Below are positions 24,384 to 31,562 of a stretch of DNA of 41,867 bases, piece by piece. Location of the stretch: positions 1 through 41,867 of IMG/VR virus record IMGVR_UViG_3300013102_000046. One strand, 5' to 3'. Position numbers and translations under genes: made by a program. This DNA comes from a virus. Below the pieces are notes generated by a model, which was given only the letters and a program-made list of their open reading frames with translations, did not search any database and had not been told where the DNA came from. Position 1 is the stretch's first letter. Every line of letters starts with the position of its first letter.

Positions 24384-25670
24384 CTACAGTAGCCCGGACA
24401 CCTCCAGCTGAGTTCGCCGATCAGCGAGATGGCAGATGTCACCCCTGATCTCATTGGCTTCCCTCTGCAAGTACTCAGCTTCTGAACTGCCCGGGCGGAA
24501 GGTCATAGCTTCAGCCTCCAAGGCGCCGGCCCTTGACTCAACTGCGTCAATTTCGGAAACAACCTTCGCGTGGTCCACTCTTACAGCTTCTCGAAGGGCG
24601 TGCCCCATGGATGCTTCGTCAAGTTGCCAACCCTGCGCAAGACCGTTTTGGAGGCTTTGTCGGGCAGCTGCCATCGCGACAGGGCTTGCTCCGACAGGAT
24701 GATTCAGTGAGACCTGTCGCAGTATGGACTCGACTGTGAAGTCTTGGGCGGCGGCGTGGGCCTCTCTGGCGGCAGCTTGGGCATCGGCAACGACAGCCTC
24801 CATCTCCTGCAGCGCTGCTTCGATCTCCGCCTGACGGTCGTTTCCTGCGGTCTCGTGGAAGAGCCGTTGGTAGAAGTGTGCGCTTTTCGTGATGAGAATG
24901 TCCTGTCCTGTCTCTTCACGAAATTCCTGTATGAGCTCTGGGCGAGGGAGCGTCGGGTGCAGCTTCATCCACCAGTCTTCCTTGCCATCCTCTGTTACGA
25001 AGATGACATCCTTCTTCTCCTGGGTGGCACGATCCATCAGTTGCCTCCAGAGAACGTAATCGCCGTACTTCCGATTGCCTGGTTTGTCCTTTATGTCCAT
25101 ATAGCCCGGAGGTATCTGCTCTCCAAACCGCTTGGATCCCTCCTTGAACAAGCCATCCAGCCGTTGCCTCGAAGGCTTGTCTCCAACGCGGCCATCGAAC
25201 AGCTGAGTGATTCGATCCAAGACCGTGTCCGGCGCCTTGATGCTTGTCAGTTGCGCAATGGAGTCAAGTTCTGCAGTCAGTTCGTCACGATAGACGGTGA
25301 GCGCGTTGATCGCATCTGCTTGGCTCTTCGAGGCCTTCAATCTAGATTGTTTCTTGAACTCGCTCAGCTCATTGATGACAGACTTGATCCGGTTAGCGCG
25401 TTGCTGGTGAGCGTCGGTCTGCCTCGCCCTCTGCTTGTGTGTATTCCGGTGGAACTCCTCTGCGACCTGGTAAGGAATCCACAGCCGATCTTGGCGCTTC
25501 GAAAGCGCATCGAAGTGCTCCGCGGCGGTGGATTCTTGCACGTCGTAGAAGAACAGCAGGAGATTCGTGTCAAGGGTGATGATGCCCTCGTCCCAGATCT
25601 TGTCGATCTCTTCTTGGGTGGGTTGGTGGTAGCCGCGGAACAGATCGCGCAATGTGGTGTCCTCCATCAT
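24384..25670 (-). CDS. PIN-like domain nuclease (PIN_8 type)
   Basis: This 428-residue protein, counted from ATG 25670, has a PIN-like RNase domain: Asp34 in ITLDTNLLL, WIPYQVAEEFHRN with Glu71/72, KYGDYVLW with Asp204, and FVTEDGKEDWW with Glu227, Asp228 and Asp232 match the PIN_8 layout of acidic residues that hold metal ions. Between them is a long helical insert, and the C-terminal third is coiled coil. The frame extends upstream to 25820 but that overlaps the divergent gene. No clear ribosome site. Probably an RNA-cleaving accessory gene, possibly phage exclusion; that role is inferred. Confidence 0.8.
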   Translation of the reverse strand: MMEDTTLRDLFRGYHQPTQEEIDKIWDEGIITLDTNLLLFFYDVQESTAAEHFDALSKRQDRLWIPYQVAEEFHRNTHKQRARQTDAHQQRANRIKSVINELSEFKKQSRLKASKSQADAINALTVYRDELTAELDSIAQLTSIKAPDTVLDRITQLFDGRVGDKPSRQRLDGLFKEGSKRFGEQIPPGYMDIKDKPGNRKYGDYVLWRQLMDRATQEKKDVIFVTEDGKEDWWMKLHPTLPRPELIQEFREETGQDILITKSAHFYQRLFHETAGNDRQAEIEAALQEMEAVVADAQAAAREAHAAAQDFTVESILRQVSLNHPVGASPVAMAAARQSLQNGLAQGWQLDEASMGHALREAVRVDHAKVVSEIDAVESRAGALEAEAMTFRPGSSEAEYLQREANEIRGDICHLADRRTQLEVSGLL

Positions 25671-25748
25671 GAGTGATGAGGTCAATTCAACCGAGAACTC
25701 CGGCGCACACCTAATCGTCTCGGCGCTCAGTGCAACAGAATCTTTGGC

Positions 25749-26132
25749 ATGATGGATGTCGTGATGCTCCACCCCCCGTCCGCTTTCCTGCTCGGAGGCG
25801 TCACCTACGAGTTCGTGCACCCGGAGCGTATTGGCCCCGTGGAGGACGTCCGCTCATGGGAACCGGACAAGTGGCCCAAGGTGCACGCGCAAGTGCCACT
25901 AAAGACTGGTGGCAAGGTTGGTGTCTATGCGCTGGCAACACATTGGAACCGAACCCAGATCAGCATTCAATGGCTGGACGATGACAAAGACAGCCTTACC
26001 GTTTGGCTGCCGAAGGACGATGTCCGACCTGTCACTAACTCTGAGTGGGACATCGACGAATATAACCGCTGCCCAAAGTGGCTTCGGGTGGTTCAGTGGG
26101 GCAAAAGGCTTCCAGGCTTTCTACCCGAGTAG
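25749..26132 (+). CDS. Unknown 127-residue protein, divergent from PIN gene
   Basis: This protein has an N-terminal part rich in Pro and Gly (PSAFLLGGVTYEFVHPERIGP), then a beta-like region (KVGVYALATHWNRTQISIQW) and a Trp-rich C-terminus. I do not recognise it. It is transcribed away from the PIN gene; a 78-base gap separates the starts and should hold divergent promoters. No strong ribosome site is visible and several start codons (25749, 25752, 25764) are possible. It overlaps the leftward DUF3263 gene end by 12 bases. Confidence 0.6.
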   Translation: MMDVVMLHPPSAFLLGGVTYEFVHPERIGPVEDVRSWEPDKWPKVHAQVPLKTGGKVGVYALATHWNRTQISIQWLDDDKDSLTVWLPKDDVRPVTNSEWDIDEYNRCPKWLRVVQWGKRLPGFLPE

Positions 26133-26357
26133 TCGGCTGGCGGTCCGCACCATGGATCGACGTCGGGTCTTGAGTAGAGCTACGGTTGCGGGGCGATAGG
26201 CTACGGCAGCTTCTGTTTGGATAAGCCGGTTGATCTCTTGCCAGTACCTGGTCGGAGACATGCCAAAACGTTCCATGGCGGCTGAATCCAGGGAACCCGC
26301 ATGCTTGAAGTGTTCGCCGGCCAAGTCAAGCATGGCCTTGTGTTGGTCGGTGAGCAT
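26121..26357 (-). CDS. DUF3263 family protein
   Basis: This 78-residue protein has the DUF3263 pattern: a helical N-terminus, RFGMSPTRYWQEINRLI as an HTH-like core, then a basic end (VALLKTRRRSMVR). The family is typical of Actinobacteria and their phages, and probably binds DNA, though its role is unknown. It lies between the accessory island and the probable attP, next to the integrase stop. No clear ribosome site precedes the ATG. The identification supports an actinobacterial host. Confidence 0.75.
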   Translation of the reverse strand: MLTDQHKAMLDLAGEHFKHAGSLDSAAMERFGMSPTRYWQEINRLIQTEAAVAYRPATVALLKTRRRSMVRTASRLLG

Positions 26358-26513
26358 TGTGGAAGCTTAGCGATCAGCACCGACAGAGTAGCTTCGGAAG
26401 AGACTAGGCCCTTTTCACAAATGTGAATTGGTCGCTATCTCACGCGCCATCTACATCAGAGCCGATGCGGGTGGGATCAGACCACAGTCACTAGTGTGAC
26501 TAGGTTCAAATCT
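26358..26513. other. Probable attP region beside integrase
   Basis: This 156-base gene-free stretch lies directly after the integrase stop. It contains TTCACA-AA-TGTGAA at 26414-26427 and AGTCAC-TAGT-GTGACT at 26486-26501, the second only 12 bases from the integrase stop. Serine integrase attP sites are short, next to the integrase gene and partly palindromic. Because the gap on the other side of the gene is only 28 bases, this is the best attP candidate; the exact crossover point cannot be read from one sequence. Confidence 0.4.
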
Positions 26514-27956
26514 CTACCAACGAGGATGAACAGTAACCCGCGCTCGCGGGCGTCCTGGCGCTACCTCCACGTGGGTAATGAGCCGCGACAGAAGATCCCG
26601 CTTCGCGTCAATGGGCAGGATGGCCCAGTTTTCTAGGAGGTCGGGGATGAGGGAGGCAGGCGGCCGTGAGGCAACGACCTGGGCGTCCCGGATGGAGATC
26701 TCCAGTTCCGCCCGCTGCCCCTCCAATTCGTCCCGCAAGCGTCGGTAGGTGTCGTCGGGGATTGTGCCGTCGAGCATCTTGTTGGTGAGCTGGTCCATTC
26801 GCGTGCCCAGCTTGGCCAGCTGCTTCCTGAGGTGCCCTACAACGTCGATGGCTATCGTTGCTTGCTCCTCGGCCCGAGCGGCAAGGTCGGCTTCAGCTTC
26901 GACATTTGCCGCCACATCTTCAAGCCAGGCGAGAACGTCAGTTTCGACGGTGCTGGTCATGACGTACCCACCCGTGTGCTTTCGTTTGCTTCCGACGGCT
27001 CCGCATTTGTACTTGGGAGACCTGTTGGCTCCGTAGAGTCCCGCGTGCATGGTTGCTCCGCACGCGCACCTGATCATTCCGGAAAAGAGGTATTGGGAGC
27101 GTTCGCTGCGGCGATTCACGCGGCGGGTTTCCCTGCGTGCCAGGTATTCGTTCCACTCGGCCTCGGTGATCACGGGTTTATGGATGCCGGGTATGCGTTC
27201 CCCATGGTAGGTGATGTAGCCAGCCCCGAAGCCCTGGTCCATGATCCTTCTGACAGTGCGATCCGACCACAGCCCGTCATTAGAGACGCCGTAACCTGTT
27301 GACGGCCTGGTCGGACCGTCATTGAGCCACTTCACGAGTGAGTAGATCGACTGTCCGGAGAGGTAACGCCGGTAAAGCTCGGCCAGTATCGGCCCGGATA
27401 TTGGATCAGGGCTGAATCCTGCTTCCTTGGTGTACTGGTAACCGAAGCGTGGCTTCCCGTTGGCGGGAATGCCGGCCTTCACGCGCCTGGCATGGGATTC
27501 CTTCCACTGCTCCCCCATCCTCTCTGACTCGAAAGCGGCGAGCTCCGCAAGCATCCCCCGGGCGAACCTGCCTGAGGACGTCGTGGTGTCCATAGGTTCC
27601 GTGGCAGACTCCATGCGGCCGCCGATGCCTTCGACACGGTCAACGGCGATTGCCCAGTCTTTCCGGTTCCTGGATACGCGGCTGATCTTCCAGACAACCA
27701 GGACGTCGGCTGTACCGGCTTCGATCATGCCTATGGCACGCTCGACCTGCCGGCGCTTCCAGAAACGTCCAGTCATGTCCAAGTCTGTGATCGTCTCTAC
27801 GATCTCGTACCCGTTGCGCTCGCAGTGCTGTTCGATGGAGGCCAGCTGCAGCTCCGGGCTGATCATGCCGTCTCGTTCTTTGGATACCCGAATGTAGGCG
27901 ACGGCCCTCTGGGGCGCGTTTTGGACAGCCCTAAGGTGGGCCCTTTGTGTATTCAC
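26514..27956 (-). CDS. int: Large serine recombinase integrase
   Basis: This 480-residue protein catalyses phage integration between attP and attB. The catalytic domain shows YIRVSKERDG with the nucleophile Ser25, VVWKISRVSRNRKDWA and RMGEQWKES; the recombinase domain follows (GYQYTKEAG), then a zinc-ribbon region with CACG and a later CG, and a long coiled coil (about 350-440). The start is GTG at 27956, with no strong ribosome site. Length and domain order are normal for the large serine integrase class common in actinophages. Confidence 0.95.
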   Translation of the reverse strand: MNTQRAHLRAVQNAPQRAVAYIRVSKERDGMISPELQLASIEQHCERNGYEIVETITDLDMTGRFWKRRQVERAIGMIEAGTADVLVVWKISRVSRNRKDWAIAVDRVEGIGGRMESATEPMDTTTSSGRFARGMLAELAAFESERMGEQWKESHARRVKAGIPANGKPRFGYQYTKEAGFSPDPISGPILAELYRRYLSGQSIYSLVKWLNDGPTRPSTGYGVSNDGLWSDRTVRRIMDQGFGAGYITYHGERIPGIHKPVITEAEWNEYLARRETRRVNRRSERSQYLFSGMIRCACGATMHAGLYGANRSPKYKCGAVGSKRKHTGGYVMTSTVETDVLAWLEDVAANVEAEADLAARAEEQATIAIDVVGHLRKQLAKLGTRMDQLTNKMLDGTIPDDTYRRLRDELEGQRAELEISIRDAQVVASRPPASLIPDLLENWAILPIDAKRDLLSRLITHVEVAPGRPRARVTVHPRW

Positions 27957-27984
27957 GGTCGGAAGGCTCTCTAGGTGGAAAGGT

Positions 27985-28404
27985 TCAGGCGGCGAGGCGT
28001 GCGCGGAGGAGTTCCGCCAGGGAGTCGCGTTCTGCTTTGGTCAGGGCGGCGATGTAGTGCTCTACTACGTCGGGCAGGACTCCGAGGCGGTGGGCGATGC
28101 CTACGGCGTCTTGGCGCTCTAGGTAGGCGTCTATGAAATCCTTTTTGGAGATCAGCCTCACGGCCGCCCAGGTGTCAGCCTCTCGTTCCTGCCGGCGGCC
28201 GCGTCCCCTGTGCCGATGAGCCGCGTGCCCCAGTTCGTGCATCAACGTGCACAGCAGCTGCAGGGGGCCGAGCCCAACTCTAAGGGTGATCAGATGGAGA
28301 TCAGCGTCATAACTACCCCACGCACCATCTGGTACCCAGCCGAAGCGGATCCGGACTCCCAACTCTCTTGCGTACGAGTCAGGTGTCCTCGGGATTCTGA
28401 TCAT
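27985..28404 (-). CDS. ImmA/IrrE-family metallopeptidase
   Basis: This 139-residue protein, counted from ATG 28404, has the zinc motif HELGH at residues 56-60 with HELGHAAH, and READTWAA (Glu75/Asp77) as further metal ligand region. ImmA-type peptidases cleave or destabilise the neighbouring repressor and so trigger induction. AGGGGGC lies upstream of the ATG. Its start overlaps the repressor 3' end by 26 bases, so the pair is co-translated. A longer in-frame start lies inside the repressor gene. Confidence 0.88.
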   Translation of the reverse strand: MIRIPRTPDSYARELGVRIRFGWVPDGAWGSYDADLHLITLRVGLGPLQLLCTLMHELGHAAHRHRGRGRRQEREADTWAAVRLISKKDFIDAYLERQDAVGIAHRLGVLPDVVEHYIAALTKAERDSLAELLRARLAA

Positions 28405-28963
28405 GTGCAATGCCCCCTGGTGCTTTCTTGGCCGCCAACGTCTCCCACTGCTCTTTATGCAGACGGTCAATCGCATCATCGCTTAGAGGCACGACAGTAT
28501 TACTTTTCAAGTCCGGGTCGGTCTTCTGTCCAGGGCGAGCGTCACGGCGCTCGCTGGCACGACGGATGTCGATTGGCGGTTCCTGGTCACTGCTGAGTTC
28601 TGCATCTGCTTGGCCCTGATTCATGTCCACGAGGATGCGCAGCATGTCGATGGCTACCTTTCGCGCTTTAGGCGGAAGATTATCGACACCCGCCGGCAAC
28701 TCCTCGGCAAACGGTGGACCGGGGACAGGTTGCCCCGCGGCCGTGAACGCGAGCTGCTCACTAACGCCGGCCAACCAAGCGATGGCCTTGATGGTTACTT
28801 CAGAGGGCGCGGACTTGTAGGTTCCGCTCCTAACCTGGTTGAGCGTCGTGTGAGTAACCCGGTAGCCCTGCTTCTGCGCAAGGATGCTCAACTGCCGAAC
28901 GGACGTCTGATGACGCTCCACGGCAGTCTCCACGAGGTTGCGGAGGCTTGGGTTCATGTTCAC
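28379..28963 (-). CDS. Immunity repressor (HTH)
   Basis: This 194-residue protein has an N-terminal helix-turn-helix region (about residues 18-60: VRQLSILAQKQGYRV, then HTTLNQVRSGTYKSA, and KAIAWLAGVS) and a C-terminal part with no recognised cleavage motif. It is the expected lysogeny repressor, next to the ImmA-like gene and divergent from the Cro-like gene. The start is GTG 28963 after GGGAAGAG; ATG 28957 is an alternative. It probably binds the TGACAAGT boxes just upstream. Confidence 0.8.
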   Translation of the reverse strand: MNMNPSLRNLVETAVERHQTSVRQLSILAQKQGYRVTHTTLNQVRSGTYKSAPSEVTIKAIAWLAGVSEQLAFTAAGQPVPGPPFAEELPAGVDNLPPKARKVAIDMLRILVDMNQGQADAELSSDQEPPIDIRRASERRDARPGQKTDPDLKSNTVVPLSDDAIDRLHKEQWETLAAKKAPGGIAHDQNPEDT

Positions 28964-29136
28964 GGCGGTAACTCTTCCCGGCTATGCCTCGCTATTGGAA
29001 GCGGCGACACGCCATGCTCTGACAAGTGACAAGTCCATCTTTGCAGGTGACAGGCGGAAATTGCCGCTTATCAGTTTGACAAGTAGTGGAATATGGAACA
29101 TGATCAACTTGTCATCTTGAAAAGAGGAGAGTAGAA
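28964..29136. promoter_or_regulatory. Lysogeny switch with TGACAAGT operator array
   Basis: This 173-base gap separates the divergent repressor and Cro-like genes. TGACAAGT occurs at 29020-29027 and 29027-29034 (sharing one base), an imperfect TGACAGG at 29048-29054, again at 29077-29084, and inverted as ACTTGTCA at 29107-29114. The rightward boxes overlap a promoter at 29076-29104. This is the layout of a phage operator region read by repressor and Cro. The leftward promoter could not be fixed. Confidence 0.75.
29076..29104 (+). promoter_or_regulatory. Rightward early promoter
   Basis: TTGACA at 29076-29081 and CATGAT at 29099-29104 are separated by 17 bases and lie 33 bases before the Cro-like start. 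An operator box covers the -35 element (29077-29084) and the inverted one (29107-29114) lies around the likely start point, so the repressor would shut it off in a lysogen. Confidence 0.6.
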
Positions 29137-29496
29137 ATGAACTCAGCAACAATCCGTCGCCGCCCACCACAAGCCAAGAAGGAGGTCTGGATGGAAATCA
29201 GGGATCCGGAATTGATCCGCCGCCGCCGCCTCGCCAAGCGATACACGCAGCGCGATGTAGCCCATCTGGCTCGGCGCTCGCAAGCTGCTGTCCAGCAGGT
29301 GGAGACGGGCAAGATGAAAACGATCTCCGAAGCGTTCGCCATGGGCATCGCATTTGCCCTGGACTGCGACTGGGAGGACCTCTTCATTGATCACGAGCAC
29401 AAAGCCGCGCCCAATGTGGAAGGTGGAACACGAAACGCTTCTCACCGCACGGGGGCCCGCAACGTAGGTCAACACCCTCGCCGGATGCACGTATGA
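29137..29496 (+). CDS. Cro-like helix-turn-helix regulator
   Basis: This 119-residue protein has an XRE-type HTH (about residues 25-80: RRRRLAKRYTQRDVAHLARR, then SQAAVQQVETGKM) and is divergent from the repressor, so it is the expected Cro-like regulator. AGAGGAG stands before ATG 29137. A second, very good ribosome site, AAGAAGGAGG at 29176-29185, precedes an in-frame ATG at 29191, so two forms, of 119 and 101 residues, may be made. The C-terminus is basic and disordered. Confidence 0.85.
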   Translation: MNSATIRRRPPQAKKEVWMEIRDPELIRRRRLAKRYTQRDVAHLARRSQAAVQQVETGKMKTISEAFAMGIAFALDCDWEDLFIDHEHKAAPNVEGGTRNASHRTGARNVGQHPRRMHV

Positions 29497-29810
29497 GCGG
29501 CTACAGAACGGTCCACTCCGTTGAGGCAGTGTCACAGCACCCCACTGATCTTTACCCGAGCGGGGTCTCGGTCCAGCGGCACAGGGTCGAAGTCATTGCG
29601 TGGAATGAAGAGGCTCCTTCGCTGGTAGCGGTCAGCTCCGGCTACGACAACGAGAACACGATGTTCCAGGTCGAGGATCTGGAGCTGTTCATCAAGCTCC
29701 TGCAGCAAACCAAGGCTCTCCTTGAAGCGGCCCCCAAAGACCCCGACGCGGCAGCACCTTCCCCCGCTGCTGCCGCGTCGGCCACCTCGCCCTCAGCGGA
29801 GAACCACTGA
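29493..29810 (+). CDS. Unknown 105-residue early protein
   Basis: The ATG at 29493 overlaps the Cro-like stop (ATGA). The first 75 residues look globular (VQRHRVEVIAWNEEAPSLVA, FQVEDLELFIKLLQQTKALL), the rest is an Ala/Pro/Ser tail. I do not recognise it. As the second gene of the early operon it may be a regulator or host-takeover protein, but nothing specific shows this. Confidence 0.65.
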   Translation: MSGYRTVHSVEAVSQHPTDLYPSGVSVQRHRVEVIAWNEEAPSLVAVSSGYDNENTMFQVEDLELFIKLLQQTKALLEAAPKDPDAAAPSPAAAASATSPSAENH

Positions 29811-29935
29811 GGGCAGAAAGAAGGCGGCCCAGTGCTATTCCGCCAAGAACTCACTGGACCGCCCGCAGATAACCCAAGAGCCAGGCACCTGATCTGAACA
29901 AGGCCTGGCTCTCGAATCAGAAAAGAGTCTAACAA
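29811..29935 (+). promoter_or_regulatory. Gene-free gap with two stem-loops
   Basis: Two inverted repeats lie in this 125-base gap: GGCGGCCCAGTG (29823-29834) with CACTGGACCGCC (29852-29863), one mismatch in 12, and AGAGCCAGGC (29877-29886) with GCCTGGCTCT (29903-29912), perfect over 10 bp. There is no T-run after either. This could be an attenuator, an antitermination site or a small structured RNA. Confidence 0.5.
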
Positions 29936-30169
29936 ATGGTCATCAGAAGACTCCGGCAACTACCGCCGGAAGCCCGCCCTCACATCGCCGCCGCTGGCCG
30001 CGTTCTTGCAGAGGCAACAGCCCGCATGAACAGCATGAGCCCCCGCGAGATCGCAGAGGCCGCCTATACGCCCGGAGGTCCGTCCCTGGAGCAGCTGGAG
30101 AAGCTGGCCGAAGCCCGCCTCATGGGCCGGCCTATCCGCACCGCTATGGTCGCCGCCGAGGTGGCCTGA
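29936..30169 (+). CDS. Unknown 77-residue early protein
   Basis: A helical protein (HIAAAGRVLAEATARMNSMS, LEQLEKLAEARLMGRP) with a basic N-terminus. Only a weak AAGAG ribosome site precedes the ATG. The stop overlaps the next start by one base. Not recognised; its position at the head of the early operon suggests a regulatory or host-interaction role, unproven. Confidence 0.6.
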   Translation: MVIRRLRQLPPEARPHIAAAGRVLAEATARMNSMSPREIAEAAYTPGGPSLEQLEKLAEARLMGRPIRTAMVAAEVA

Positions 30170-30765
30170 TGGCGAACAATGAAGCGGCAGACCTACTCCC
30201 CCGCAATTCCTATTTCCACGCCGTCGATCGGCAGATGGAAACAGACTCCTTCCCGTCCAAGATCATCCCGACAGAACAGGGACGCCGGCACAAGCTCCTG
30301 ACCATCGCCATTCAGGATGCCGAAAACCTCATCGGAGCACTCAAGACGGCCAAACAATTCGACCGCCTGGGCAACATCGAACACGCACTCCCACAAATCA
30401 CGGACGCGCTCGCCGATGTGGTGGCCAAGGCGAACAACTTTGTTGCAGACGTGGAAGTGTCAACGGGCCGTTATCGTGGCGCCGTTGCCACCTCCTCCAC
30501 CGAGGCTGCCGGGGGGCAGCCTGCTGAAACGGCAGCTGCCGTCGATGGCCCCGACGCGTCGGCGGCAGCTGCCTCCACTCCGGAAAGGGAGGGCGACAAC
30601 ATCGCTCATTTCGAGTGGAGTGATCCAACCTCGGCGCCGATGCCGAAGCCGGGCCCTCATCTGGCGTCGGTGTCAATCTTCGACCCGAACGCCTCTCAGA
30701 AAGATCAGCTCGCGGCGTTGGATGCACGCGTGGCTGCTGCACGTTGGGGCGGGGACAGAAGATGA
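30169..30765 (+). CDS. Unknown 198-residue early protein
   Basis: The first 110 residues appear helical and globular (LLTIAIQDAENLIGALKTAK, ALPQITDALADVVAKA), followed by a low-complexity Ala/Pro/Ser linker (about 110-140) and a C-terminal short domain. Start codon overlaps the previous stop by one base, end overlaps the next by four. No known family was recognised. Confidence 0.65.
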   Translation: MANNEAADLLPRNSYFHAVDRQMETDSFPSKIIPTEQGRRHKLLTIAIQDAENLIGALKTAKQFDRLGNIEHALPQITDALADVVAKANNFVADVEVSTGRYRGAVATSSTEAAGGQPAETAAAVDGPDASAAAASTPEREGDNIAHFEWSDPTSAPMPKPGPHLASVSIFDPNASQKDQLAALDARVAAARWGGDRR

Positions 30766-31019
30766 AGACCAGAAAGCGGCTTTTCGCTGTCATTCAGCCC
30801 ATCGGGCACCGCCCGTATAAGGACCGGGCGAATCTTCACTTCCGTGACAACACGGAGCTGACTGCTCAGCTGACGACGTATGCGCGTACCAAGTGGCCGG
30901 TGCCGCAGAAGGTCGCGGTCGATATCCATGCGAAGCAGATCATCGTGGACGGGACACCCCGCGCGAACTTCTCGCTGCATGAGTACCGCGCCGCCGGGGA
31001 CCAGGGGGTGGGTGCGTGA
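30762..31019 (+). CDS. Unknown 85-residue early protein
   Basis: A small basic, beta-leaning protein (KRLFAVIQPIGHRPY, QKVAVDIHAKQIIVDG) started at ATG 30762, overlapping the previous stop. Longer in-frame starts lie within the upstream gene. Not recognised. Confidence 0.6.
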   Translation: MKTRKRLFAVIQPIGHRPYKDRANLHFRDNTELTAQLTTYARTKWPVPQKVAVDIHAKQIIVDGTPRANFSLHEYRAAGDQGVGA

Positions 31020-31216
31020 TGCGCCCGACGGCGCGGGTCGGCCGGTATCGCCGCCGCGCTTACCTCTACGGGCCTCTGGTCATTCTCGGTGCTGCTCTGG
31101 TCCTCATGACGTGCCCCACGATCAACGGCGCTTATCTCGCGGGCATGTTGGTCATGATGGCCGGGGCCGGCGGATTCGTTCTCGAGTCAGGGCCGCAGCC
31201 CAGGCAAAGAAGATGA
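31019..31216 (+). CDS. Small membrane protein, two helices
   Basis: This 65-residue protein has two hydrophobic segments, YLYGPLVILGAALVLMT and YLAGMLVMMAGAGGFVLE, separated by a short loop, with basic ends. The ATG at 31019 shares one base with the previous stop; GTG 31016 is an alternative. A small two-helix membrane protein in an early operon could be an exclusion or envelope protein, but this is inference. Confidence 0.6.
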   Translation: MRPTARVGRYRRRAYLYGPLVILGAALVLMTCPTINGAYLAGMLVMMAGAGGFVLESGPQPRQRR

Positions 31217-31238
31217 TGGCCGGCGATTGGGGGCGCCG

Positions 31239-31562
31239 ATGACAGATAGACCACCAGGAGCCCGCCCCGGCGCCGCCCCAGTACCCCAGACAGCGGACGC
31301 TGTCCCGGTCCTTACTCAGAAGGACCAGGAGAACGTCCACCGCCAGAGGCAGGAACCAGCCACGGAACAAGAGTGGCTAGGCAACCCAGTAGTCCGTGAT
31401 GACGCTGCGTTGCGCCTACTCCGCATCGAACGCACGACCACCCGCGCCCTTTCGGCGTTGCAGGATGGCGAACTCGATGCAGCAATCAGCCGGCTACAGG
31501 CCGCGCTGACCCTTGCCCTGGCGGAGCAAGCATTCAACCACACTTGCGAAGGACAGCCATGA
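31239..31562 (+). CDS. Unknown 107-residue early protein
   Basis: This protein is Pro/Gln-rich at the N-terminus and helical at the C-terminus (LLRIERTTTRALSALQDGEL, AISRLQAALTLALAEQA). No strong ribosome site. Its end overlaps the ParB-like gene by four bases, so the two may be co-translated. Function unknown. Confidence 0.6.
   Translation: MTDRPPGARPGAAPVPQTADAVPVLTQKDQENVHRQRQEPATEQEWLGNPVVRDDAALRLLRIERTTTRALSALQDGELDAAISRLQAALTLALAEQAFNHTCEGQP

Noticed and set aside
25671-25820. 50-residue N-terminal extension of the PIN protein
   Set aside because: It would overlap the divergent 127-residue gene and shows no conserved-looking residues; the paired ATG at 25670 fits the domain better.
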